Shown here piece by piece: positions 7,665 to 14,845 of a stretch of DNA of 64,000 bases (position 1 is the first letter of the stretch; each line of letters begins with the position of its first letter). Source of the stretch: Streptomyces genisteinicus (lineage in GTDB: Bacteria > Actinomycetota > Actinomycetes > Streptomycetales > Streptomycetaceae). The notes under the pieces were generated by a model. That model was not told the DNA's origin, did not search any database, and worked only from the letters and a program-made list of their open reading frames with translations. The stretch lies in assembly GCF_014489615.1 (NCBI RefSeq), contig NZ_CP060827.1, positions 1 through 64,000 on the forward strand, read 5' to 3'. The translations under genes were made by a program, and so were the position numbers.

Positions 7665-8819
7665 TCACTCCCCCGGCAGGTAGTGGAACGTGGGGTGAGG
7701 GTGCATCAGGAAGTTGTAGTGGGAGATGTTCCAGGCGTAGGCCCCGGACATGGAGAAGGCCACAACGTCCCCGACCGCGATGCGGTCAGTCGGGATGTGC
7801 CGGGCGAAAACATCCTTCGGCGTGCAGAGTTGTCCCACGTAGGTCACCGGCACACCCTCCGCTGCAGGCCCTTCGGATGTACCCGGAAGCAGCGTGAAGG
7901 GATGGTCGTGGCCCTTCGTGACAGGTGTTCGGATTTGCATGGTGCCGCCCCGGAGCACGGCGAACGCATCCCCGTGTGCGTGCTTCACATCCAGAACATC
8001 AGTCACATACCACCCGGCATAAACAGCCATGGCACGGCCAGGCTCGATACGCAGCGTTTCGCCCGGTCGGGCCAGCTTCGCAATGCCCTCTCCGTAGGTC
8101 AGCCAGTCGAACCGGCGGTCAGGGTGGGCGTAGTCGACGGCCATTCCGCCGCCGAGGTTGATCTCGGAGGATTTCACCCCGGCCGAGGACAGCCACGGGC
8201 GTGCCCACGCCAGGATCTGCTCGCTCTGCCGCAGCATCGCCTCAGCGTTCAGGCCGCTGGCCAGGTGCGCGTGGATGCCGCGGAGCCTGATCCACGGTGA
8301 GGCGGCGAGGATGGGGCGGCATTCCTCGATGAGATCGGGGTCCATTCCGAAGGGACCTGTCATGGCGAGTGCTGCTCCAGCTCGGTCGCCAGCCAGATTC
8401 ACGCGCAGCATCACATCGGCCCCACCTACGGGTTGAGACAGACGGGCCAGCCGCTTCAGCTCGTGAGGGCTCTCCACATGGATGCGTTCGACGCGGAGCT
8501 CCAGGGCGTCCCGCAGCTCCGCATCCGTCTTGCCGGGGCCACCGAACGCGATCCGTGCGTTTGGCACCGCCTCCAGCACGTGGCGGAGCTCGCCTCCGGA
8601 CGCAACCTCTATCCCGTCGACGTAAGGGGCGACGGTTCGCAAGATCTCCGGGTCAGGGTTGGCCTTGGCCGCGTAGAAGATTTCAGGGGAGCCGGGGCCA
8701 GAGAGCGCGGAGCGAACAGCATGTGCATGCTCCGCGAGGGCGCTCAGATCGTAGATGTAGGCGGGGAATTGTCCCTTCCCCAGATTCTCGATGTGCCGGG
8801 TGACGGAGTCCGTGATCAC
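7665..8819 (-). CDS. Fold-type III PLP-dependent decarboxylase
   Basis: The 384-residue protein belongs to the ornithine/diaminopimelate decarboxylase family: an alanine-racemase-type barrel with the PLP lysine K52 in FYAAKANPDP, a glycine-rich INLGGGMAVDY loop, RIEPGRAMAV, the cysteine segment GQLCTPKDVFAR, and a C-terminal MSGAYAWNISHYNFLMHP. The substrate cannot be read from the sequence; basic amino acids or siderophore intermediates are possible. The gene starts 13 bases after the GntR gene, in one leftward operon, so the repressor likely controls it. It is cargo, with no obvious replication or transfer role. Confidence 0.8.
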   Translation of the reverse strand: MITDSVTRHIENLGKGQFPAYIYDLSALAEHAHAVRSALSGPGSPEIFYAAKANPDPEILRTVAPYVDGIEVASGGELRHVLEAVPNARIAFGGPGKTDAELRDALELRVERIHVESPHELKRLARLSQPVGGADVMLRVNLAGDRAGAALAMTGPFGMDPDLIEECRPILAASPWIRLRGIHAHLASGLNAEAMLRQSEQILAWARPWLSSAGVKSSEINLGGGMAVDYAHPDRRFDWLTYGEGIAKLARPGETLRIEPGRAMAVYAGWYVTDVLDVKHAHGDAFAVLRGGTMQIRTPVTKGHDHPFTLLPGTSEGPAAEGVPVTYVGQLCTPKDVFARHIPTDRIAVGDVVAFSMSGAYAWNISHYNFLMHPHPTFHYLPGE

Positions 8820-8832
8820 GAGTTGGTCCTAG

Positions 8833-9594
8833 TCAGGTCAGCGGAAACGTGTGCTCGATGACGAGATAGTGAGCGGGCGCGAGGGTGGTCGTTACCTCGA
8901 CTGTTTGACCGTCAGCGGTATGACCGGTGTGCACGATGTCCGTGACCGTGCGGTCCCGACTGATCTCCAGGGCTTGAGCCTCGTCCTCGGTCGGTAGCCT
9001 GCTGGGAACGATCCGCTCACGGGCTTCCGACTGCGGATAGCCGAGGTCCGCCAGGGCGCTCTTGACTCCACCTTTGATCACCGGAGCGGGCTCCTCTAGC
9101 ACCGTGTTCGATGCGATCGACAGAGGGATCCACGTCGAGTTCAGGCGGACTGGGATGCCGCTCGCGAGCAGTCGGCGGCGCCTGACAAGGCAGTTGACTT
9201 CGCCTCGCGGAAGCCCCAGGGCGTCGGCCACGTTGGCCGGCGGCTCGGCGTGCTCAACCGTGATTTCGTGCGTGGGCTCGAGGCCCAGTGCCCGTACCTC
9301 GCTGTCGAACGCACCCTTGGCGCCGTTGTGCTCACGCGCAGCCCTCCGGTACCGATCCGGCGAGTGCAGCATTGGAGGCAGCCACGTCACGATCGTTCCG
9401 CGGCCTTGCCGTGGGCGGACCAGCCCCTCCGCCGCCAGCACGCTCATTGCGCGGTTGACCAGACTGCGCGACGCACCGTACCGCTGCGCCAGCTCAGGCT
9501 CAGACGGCAGCAGTGTCGCCGTCGGGTACAGGCCGCTCATGATGTCTGCTCGCAGGGTGGCTGCGATCTCGCGGAATCCCAGTTTCTCGGGCAT
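8833..9594 (-). CDS. GntR-family repressor with UTRA-type effector domain
   Basis: The 253-residue protein has an N-terminal winged helix (FREIAATLRADIMSGLYP, LLPSEPELAQRYGASRSLVNRAM, ARGTI-like RQGRGTIV) and a C-terminal effector-binding domain typical of the HutC/UTRA branch. The ATG at 9594 follows GGAGGAGGCC, a strong ribosome site. GntR repressors of this size control transfer genes in Streptomyces plasmids such as pSAM2 (KorSA). It faces the divergent gene at 9915 across two palindromic operators, so it probably represses both itself and the rightward region. It also drives the decarboxylase gene downstream. Confidence 0.82.
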   Translation of the reverse strand: MPEKLGFREIAATLRADIMSGLYPTATLLPSEPELAQRYGASRSLVNRAMSVLAAEGLVRPRQGRGTIVTWLPPMLHSPDRYRRAAREHNGAKGAFDSEVRALGLEPTHEITVEHAEPPANVADALGLPRGEVNCLVRRRRLLASGIPVRLNSTWIPLSIASNTVLEEPAPVIKGGVKSALADLGYPQSEARERIVPSRLPTEDEAQALEISRDRTVTDIVHTGHTADGQTVEVTTTLAPAHYLVIEHTFPLT

Positions 9595-9648
9595 GGCCTC
9601 CTCCTTTCCGGGGTGCGATCGACCCCAAGCTGACCTCACCCTATCTGA

Positions 9649-9725
9649 AACGCCAAACGTTTGACGACTGTTGACAGGGCGCGAGGAGTTGTGCGTGAAT
9701 ATGGAAACGCCAAACGTTTGGCGTT
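9649..9725. promoter_or_regulatory. Paired palindromic operators of the GntR repressor
   Basis: AACGCCAAACGTTTGGCGTT at 9706-9725 is a perfect 20-bp palindrome. A second copy at 9649-9668 keeps the first 15 bases plus CG (AACGCCAAACGTTTGACGAC). Their centres are 57 bp apart. Between them is TTGACA at 9671-9676 with GAATAT at 9697-9702, a possible but long-spaced rightward promoter. The 9649 site lies just upstream of gntR, suited to autorepression. Confidence 0.75.
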
Positions 9726-9914
9726 ATCAACTTCATGTGTCTGGCTACCGGCTTGCATGCCGGCCCGGGGTGACGAACCACGAGGTCCCCTGAGAGCGCA
9801 GCCGGACAGCACCACCGCAGTTCCTGCAGCGTTGCGCTGCCCGTCCATCGCAGGACGCCCGCTCCCGGCGGTTTGCCTGCGGCGGGCGGAGAACGCAACA
9901 GCGAAGGAGACCTG

Positions 9915-10694
9915 ATGCGTCACAACGGACGGGCACCCCTGCTCGCCAGCGCCATGCGGCCTGAGCACCTGAACCTCCGCGAAGGCGAGCCCCGCACGAT
10001 CACCTGCCCCGACTGCTCGTCCTGGCGCCGCCTCGAACGGTCGATGATCACCCCACACCGCTTACCTGGCACGGCTCCCGCTGGCGATCGGCCCCGTCGC
10101 TACTTCGGTGACAAGCCGTCCGGCGGACAGCGTTGCCCCGGCAGTGCGCAGCGCGTCACCTTCGACATCAGTGTGGAGGAGTGGAGCGAGCGGCTGCTGG
10201 CGGCGGACAGCACCGCCATGGGCCGTCGGTCCGCCCAGCAGCACTCCAAGCCGATTCCCGCACCTGCGCCGGCCGTCGCCCAGATGTCGTCCACGCCGCT
10301 GCGTGCGGTCGACGCAGCGTTGGCCGCCTATCGCGCGCACCGCACAGCCTGCCGGACCCGGTGCACTGACAAGCATGCCTGCCCGGAGGCCTGGCGGCTG
10401 GCTACTCGTTACGAGCGCCTGCTCCGTACCCAGCCCCGCCGAGACGAGGTCCGCCGGGAACTGGACGAGGTGCAACAGCGGATGTGCCGCCGGGCGGCCG
10501 GTGCGGCCGCCCGTACCCGGGTGAATGAGTGGCAGCGTCACGGCGAGGCCACGACTGACGCGAGTGCCACGGCAAAGCGCTCTGGGGCGTCTGTGGAGGA
10601 GCTGAACAACACCAACCGAAGGCACCCGGCCGGAGTGGTCTCCGCGTTCCGCGGGCCGGACGTGCCTCTGGAGCACCTGCGCGTCGACGCTTGA
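9915..10694 (+). CDS. Hypothetical protein with an N-terminal zinc-finger-like motif
   Basis: The 259-residue product starts at ATG 9915 after AAGGAG. Near residue 30-55 it has ITCPDCSSWRRLERSMITPH, a CxxC with nearby His, suggesting zinc binding. The middle holds a cysteine-rich stretch (CRTRCTDKHACPEAW) and a basic helical region. It is the first rightward gene after the GntR operators, the position of regulated transfer-region genes. Not recognised further. Confidence 0.6.
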   Translation: MRHNGRAPLLASAMRPEHLNLREGEPRTITCPDCSSWRRLERSMITPHRLPGTAPAGDRPRRYFGDKPSGGQRCPGSAQRVTFDISVEEWSERLLAADSTAMGRRSAQQHSKPIPAPAPAVAQMSSTPLRAVDAALAAYRAHRTACRTRCTDKHACPEAWRLATRYERLLRTQPRRDEVRRELDEVQQRMCRRAAGAAARTRVNEWQRHGEATTDASATAKRSGASVEELNNTNRRHPAGVVSAFRGPDVPLEHLRVDA

Positions 10695-10710
10695 CCTTTT
10701 GCACGAACGA

Positions 10711-10757
10711 CCACGGTCGCACCCACCCCGCGGCACGCGGGGTGGGTGCGACCGTGG
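10711..10757 (+). terminator. 22-bp stem terminator with GCA triloop
   Basis: Bases 10711-10732 pair perfectly with 10736-10757 around a GCA loop, 17 bases past the stop of the gene ending at 10694. Confidence 0.75.
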
Positions 10758-10799
10758 CTGCTCGTACAGCAGCCAACGGGGCCCGATGCTCCGAACACG

Positions 10800-10832
10800 A
10801 CGAACCCCCGGGGTGGCACCCCCGGGGGTTCG
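10800..10832 (+). terminator. Second GC-rich stem-loop
   Basis: CGAACCCCCGGGG pairs with its complement ending at 10832 to give a 13-bp stem, 37 bases before the WhiB-like gene. It is a tandem terminator or an attenuator. Confidence 0.6.
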
Positions 10833-10868
10833 TCTGCGCAGGTCACCTTCCAAGAAAGGCAGACCCAC

Positions 10869-11408
10869 ATGCGAGTCAGCATGACACCTACCGATGCCCG
10901 GGCGATGCGCCGGGGCGTGCTCCAGCAGCTGGTCGACGAAGGCGCGCTCTGCGCGGCCGGCGACCCGGGCCGGTTCTTCCGGCTTGACGGCGAGTCGGTG
11001 GTCGAGTGGCAGCCGCGCCGCGACAGCGCGGTCCGTCTGTGTGCTGAGTGCCCGGCCCGCACTGCGTGCGAGGAGCTGGCGCTGCGCGACGGCGAAGGCC
11101 GCGCCGGAACCGACGACATGGTCCGCGCTGGGCATACCGGCCCGGCACTCGTGGCGCTGCGCAGGCGGCACTCCGAGCGCCTCGCGGCCGCGGTCGCCGT
11201 CGACCGCGACACCGAGGGTGCCCGGCTCGATGCCCTGGTGGCCCAGCTCCTTCGCACAGCCATCAAGAACCCCGACAAGGCCGGGGGCGGCTATCGCGGC
11301 GGTCCGGCGCAGACCGCGCAGAACGCGGAGATCTGCGCTCTCGCCGTCCAGGTGCAGGCGATCCGCACCGCCCGCCGTACGCGCGCCGGCTGGGAGGCAG
11401 CAGCATGA
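10869..11408 (+). CDS. WhiB-like iron-sulfur regulator, divergent
   Basis: The 179-residue product has a WhiB-like core: a first cysteine in EGALCAAGDPGRFF, then LCAECPARTACEELALR, the CxxC...C set that holds an iron-sulfur cluster in WhiB proteins, followed by a turn region. The usual GVWGG motif is not intact (GAGTDD-like sequence instead), so it is a divergent member. The C-terminal 90 residues are extra and basic. ATG 10869 follows AAAGG. It leads a series of overlapping small genes to 12737. Confidence 0.65.
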   Translation: MRVSMTPTDARAMRRGVLQQLVDEGALCAAGDPGRFFRLDGESVVEWQPRRDSAVRLCAECPARTACEELALRDGEGRAGTDDMVRAGHTGPALVALRRRHSERLAAAVAVDRDTEGARLDALVAQLLRTAIKNPDKAGGGYRGGPAQTAQNAEICALAVQVQAIRTARRTRAGWEAAA

Positions 11409-11581
11409 GCGAACTCCCCAGCTGCGAGCGCCGGCCGCTGGTGTCCGCCGAGGACGACCCGCTGCTCTCGGCGGATGCCGCCCACTGGCCGAACGTGGCC
11501 GCGCGCCGCGCGCAGCTCACCGTCGCCGACATGGACGACATCGCGTCGGGCCGTATGTGGGGACGGAGGGAAACGGCATGA
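11405..11581 (+). CDS. Small protein (58 aa) in coupled cluster
   Basis: Its ATG overlaps the stop of the WhiB-like gene (ATGA), and its own stop overlaps the next start in the same way. The peptide is acidic in the middle (SAEDDPLLSADAAHWP) and ends with a helical VADMDDIASGRM segment. No family recognised; the coupling supports that it is translated. Confidence 0.55.
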   Translation: MSELPSCERRPLVSAEDDPLLSADAAHWPNVAARRAQLTVADMDDIASGRMWGRRETA

Positions 11582-11946
11582 CCACCACCGTCCTCCCCCA
11601 GCCCACCACCGTGGCGCCGGGCGCGGCTGCCGGTCCGGAGTACGCCTGCGACTCCTGCGGGCGCTGGCACTCCGGACCCTGCCCGGCCGCCGCCCAGCGC
11701 GCGCTCGGCGAGCTGCTCGCCCGCATCGCGAGCGAGAACGACGCCAGCATCCCCGCCGACCGGCGGCGGGCACGGCGCACGCTCCAGGAGATGCTGCCCG
11801 GCTACGAGCGGCAGCCCGTCCTGATCCTGCATCGGCCGCGGATGGCCGACGACGCCTGCCCGATGTGCGGCTACTGGCGCTGCCGGTGCGACGAGGCCTC
11901 CGCCCCGGTCCCGGCCGGCGCGGGCACGAGGGCGGCCGTCCGGTGA
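11578..11946 (+). CDS. Cysteine-rich small protein (122 aa)
   Basis: ATG 11578 follows GGAGGG and overlaps the preceding stop. Two cysteine groups are visible, YACDSCGRWHSGPC near residue 25 and DACPMCGYWRCRC near residue 95, likely zinc-binding. The middle is helical. Probably a plasmid regulatory or accessory protein; not identified. Confidence 0.6.
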   Translation: MTTTVLPQPTTVAPGAAAGPEYACDSCGRWHSGPCPAAAQRALGELLARIASENDASIPADRRRARRTLQEMLPGYERQPVLILHRPRMADDACPMCGYWRCRCDEASAPVPAGAGTRAAVR

Positions 11947-12059
11947 GCGGCGGCTGCGGGCACCCGCCCCGGATGGTGACCGTCTGGCGCTCCGGCGCGG
12001 ACGGCAAGCCGTACCCGACCGCCCGTCACGAGCCGTGCACCTGCGGCGGACGACGGTGA
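11943..12059 (+). CDS. Tiny cysteine-containing protein (38 aa)
   Basis: GTG 11943 overlaps the stop of the 122-residue gene by four bases. The peptide has a cysteine near each end (GGCGHPP and PCTCGG), so a small zinc knuckle is possible. Support is the coupling and in-frame composition only. Confidence 0.4.
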   Translation: MSGGCGHPPRMVTVWRSGADGKPYPTARHEPCTCGGRR

Positions 12060-12286
12060 CCCTGCCCCCTGCGATACAGCGGGCCCGGACCGCGCAACAC
12101 GCCGCGGTCCGGGCCCTCACCCGCTGGGGCGCCGCGCACCCCGCCGCCCGCCTCGCCCTCACCGCCGCCGCCCTGACGGCTGCGGCCGCGTGGGAGGCCG
12201 GCCACCACGTCCCCGCCCTCCACCCGCCCCTGCGCGCCGCCAGCTGCCGCACTTCGCACCGACCCTTCTCCGGGAGTACCGCATGA
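12056..12286 (+). CDS. Small hypothetical protein (76 aa)
   Basis: GTG 12056 overlaps the previous stop and the gene ends inside the next start codon. It has an alanine-rich hydrophobic run (LALTAAALTAAAAWEAG) that could be one membrane helix. No family recognised. Confidence 0.45.
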   Translation: MTLPPAIQRARTAQHAAVRALTRWGAAHPAARLALTAAALTAAAAWEAGHHVPALHPPLRAASCRTSHRPFSGSTA

Positions 12287-12540
12287 CCACCCAGCAGCAC
12301 CCCACCGCTGCCGACTTCGCCCCCGGCCCCGGCAGCCCCCGCCAGGGCAGCCACCTGTGGCTGCTCACCCTGGAGCTCCCGGGCCGGGTGATGAACACGA
12401 GCCGCGGCACGCTCACCCCGCCCTTCGGATGGACCCGCTACGACGTCCTTCTCGGGCTGCTGGAGCAGATCGTCGCCGAGCAGCCCGAGCTCGCCACGGC
12501 CGCGGTGACCGCCTTCGTGCTGGAGCCCAACGTCCTGTGA
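12283..12540 (+). CDS. Small hypothetical protein (85 aa)
   Basis: ATG 12283 overlaps the preceding stop. The product has a WLLTLELPGRV strand and a helix around DVLLGLLEQIVAEQPELATAAV. It looks like a compact alpha/beta fold found in plasmid transfer regions; function unknown. Confidence 0.55.
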   Translation: MTTQQHPTAADFAPGPGSPRQGSHLWLLTLELPGRVMNTSRGTLTPPFGWTRYDVLLGLLEQIVAEQPELATAAVTAFVLEPNVL

Positions 12541-12737
12541 ACGCGCGGGACCTCTACCAGCGCTACCAAGCCGCCGCCCGCGCCGCCGCCGGACACGACC
12601 GCACCTGCCGGACGTGCGCCAGCGCCGAGCACGAGACCGCCGGCACCACGAGCCGCTGCCCGCAGGGCGAACGGCTGACCGACTCTCTCGCACGCCTCCA
12701 GGACGCCTACCTCACCCACCTGAAGAACCGACCCTGA
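12537..12737 (+). CDS. Small hypothetical protein (66 aa)
   Basis: GTG 12537 overlaps the stop of the 85-residue gene. It has a CRTCASAEHE...RC cysteine/histidine group and a C-terminal helix. Possibly zinc-binding; otherwise unknown. It closes the chain of coupled small genes. Confidence 0.5.
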   Translation: MNARDLYQRYQAAARAAAGHDRTCRTCASAEHETAGTTSRCPQGERLTDSLARLQDAYLTHLKNRP

Positions 12738-12749
12738 CCAGGAGAACCC

Positions 12750-13487
12750 ATGCCGCTCGACACCATCACCCCCGACGAGATGCGCATCATCATCACCCGC
12801 ATCCAGCCCTACCTGCCCCGCTTCCTGACCCTCTTCGAGCCCGGCCCGCACGGCGTGCGGTTCGCCTTCGCCCAGTTCACCGGGCGGGAGCTTCGCCCGG
12901 TCCGGCCCGCCGTCCAGGACGACGCGAACCTGCGCTACGTCCCGGAGGACGAGGACCCGGTCGAGCACCGGCTGCGCAACGAGGCCCGGCACATCCTGGA
13001 CGACGTCTGGGAGCAGGCCGGCGAGCAGTGGGCGCAGGCCGCCTACGTCGCCGAGCTGGGCGACGCGGTCAAGGACGCGCCCGCCCGGTGGAAGACCTAC
13101 CGCACCGAACGCCGCGCGCTCGACGACGCGTTCGCGTTCCTTCGGGACCCGGCCGCGTCAGCGGAGTGGCCGTCCGCGCTGTCGCGCCTGATCGACGCGC
13201 AGGACCGCACCCGGGCCGCAGCCACCGCGTTCGACACGCGGGCCCGGGAGATCGCCCGCGTGCACGACGAACACCACGGCGCCGACATCACCCACGACGC
13301 CGCGCTCGCTGCCGCCGGATACCCCGAAGCAGCCGAGTGGCCCATCGCACGCCACGCGGACTACGACCGCGCCCACCACACCGACTGGGGCACGCGCCCG
13401 CTCGCCGAGACGGTCCGGCACCTGATCGAGCAGCAGGACACCCACATCACGAAGATCAACCGCCTGTCCGGCACGGCCGGTCGCTGA
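12750..13487 (+). CDS. Hypothetical protein (245 aa)
   Basis: ATG 12750 follows AGGAG. The product is mostly helical and acidic, with RHILDDVWEQAGEQWAQ and a histidine-rich VHDEHHGADITHDAALAAAGYPEAAEW segment. I recognise no catalytic motif. It is followed within 21 bases by the SpdB-like gene, so it is probably part of the transfer operon. Confidence 0.6.
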   Translation: MPLDTITPDEMRIIITRIQPYLPRFLTLFEPGPHGVRFAFAQFTGRELRPVRPAVQDDANLRYVPEDEDPVEHRLRNEARHILDDVWEQAGEQWAQAAYVAELGDAVKDAPARWKTYRTERRALDDAFAFLRDPAASAEWPSALSRLIDAQDRTRAAATAFDTRAREIARVHDEHHGADITHDAALAAAGYPEAAEWPIARHADYDRAHHTDWGTRPLAETVRHLIEQQDTHITKINRLSGTAGR

Positions 13488-13507
13488 GCCGAATGGAGGA
13501 CAACGAA

Positions 13508-14614
13508 ATGGACAAGATCACGAACACGCTCGGGAGGGTCTCCCCGCGCGACGCGGTCCTCGCCGTCCTGGGATTCGTGACCCTCGGGGTCGCCGTCCTG
13601 TCCGTCGCCGTCAGCTACAACATCCTCAAGCCCGCCTTCGGCGGCTGGGCGGTGCCGACCGTCGTCGCTCTCGATGCGCTCTGGGTGGTCTTCCAGGCCA
13701 CCGAGGTCCTCGCCGGAAACAACGCGCGGCGGGCAGTGCGCGTGCGGGTGGCCGGCCTGGTTCTCACGGCCGTGAACGCCGCCATCCCGACCGCCGAGCT
13801 GCTGCTCCGCGACGGGCGCAGCGGCGTGGACCTGGCCGTGGTGCTCACCCCGCTCGCGATCGTCGCGACCAAGACGGCGTGGTGGATCGCGCTCCCCGCC
13901 CTCGGGCGCCGCTCCTCCGCCGGAACCCGGGCGGAGATCGACCAGAAGGCCCGGCGGGTTGCGGACCGGCTGGAGGTCATGGAGGCCGACGCGGCGGCGC
14001 GGATCGAGCTGCTCGACGTCGCGCGCGAGCTGGAGGAGCGGGTCGGCAAGGCGGAGACCGCCTACCGCCTGGCTGTGCTCCAGCGCGAGCAGGCCATGAC
14101 CAAGGCCCTGGTTGAGCAGGCGCAGGCGACCGAGAAGACGCTCGCCGAGACGCCGCTGCCGGCGTCCGTCACACGCATCGCCCTGCCGGTGCTGGACGAC
14201 TGGACGCCGGACCGGCCCGCGCTGCTCGCCGGGCGTGACGCCGTCACACCCACCGACACGGACGGCAGCGGCCGTCACACCACCGGCACGCAGGCCAGCG
14301 CCCCGGACCGGGACAGGCCGTCACACCCCACTGCCCACGCCGACACGCTCCAGCAGATCGCCACCGTGACGGGCGTCCCGGTGCCCGTCCCGGGCGAGCA
14401 GCTCACCGGCCCGCAGCTCGGAGTCGTCCTGCGCCACCTGCGCTACGCCGAGGACCCGCCCGCCTCCTACCGGCAGGCCGTGAAGGCCTTCAGGCAGGCC
14501 GGCTACGTCGGCAGCGAGGAGCGCGTCCGCCACGAGTGGGGCGCGCTCATGTCCCGCGAGGAGCAGACCAGCGAGGCGTCCGACGACGACGCCGAGGAGG
14601 AAGCGGACGCCTGA
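13508..14614 (+). CDS. SpdB-like membrane protein (DUF2637-type)
   Basis: The 368-residue product starts at ATG 13508 with GGAGGA 7 bases upstream; an earlier ATG at 13493 overlaps that ribosome site. It has about four membrane helices in the first 130 residues (VLAVLGFVTLGVAVLSVAVSY; WAVPTVVALDALWVVF; VRVAGLVLTAVNAAIP; LAVVLTPLAIVATKTAWWIAL), then a long coiled coil (about 140-215) and a C-terminal acidic tail. Spread proteins in Streptomyces conjugative plasmids have this form and are thought to help DNA move between hyphal compartments. Confidence 0.65.
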   Translation: MDKITNTLGRVSPRDAVLAVLGFVTLGVAVLSVAVSYNILKPAFGGWAVPTVVALDALWVVFQATEVLAGNNARRAVRVRVAGLVLTAVNAAIPTAELLLRDGRSGVDLAVVLTPLAIVATKTAWWIALPALGRRSSAGTRAEIDQKARRVADRLEVMEADAAARIELLDVARELEERVGKAETAYRLAVLQREQAMTKALVEQAQATEKTLAETPLPASVTRIALPVLDDWTPDRPALLAGRDAVTPTDTDGSGRHTTGTQASAPDRDRPSHPTAHADTLQQIATVTGVPVPVPGEQLTGPQLGVVLRHLRYAEDPPASYRQAVKAFRQAGYVGSEERVRHEWGALMSREEQTSEASDDDAEEEADA

Positions 14615-14658
14615 ACGTCCAGCACCAGGACGCACCCAGCGTCCGGCACCACCAGTGA

Positions 14659-14688
14659 GGGCCAGCCCGCAGACCTGCGGGCTGGCCC
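14659..14688 (+). terminator. Hairpin between spdB-like gene and traB
   Basis: A perfect 14-bp stem (14659-14672 with 14675-14688) with a two-base loop sits 44 bases after the SpdB-like gene. Confidence 0.7.
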
Positions 14689-14845
14689 TTGCTGCGACTG
14701 CCGGAAGCAGTCGGCGGAGCGCACCGGCGAGTGACCCGGCGAGCGGACAGCACGTTCGCAGACCCGGGAAGCAGACCCGGACGCACCACCACACCCACCC
14801 GCCCCACGGCCCCCCGCGGCCCGTGGGCGACCAGAAGGGAGAACC

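Noticed and set aside
12614..13492. Upstream extension of the SpdB-like frame
   Set aside because: It lies over the 245-residue gene in another frame and is Arg/Pro-rich; the real start at 13508 has a ribosome site.
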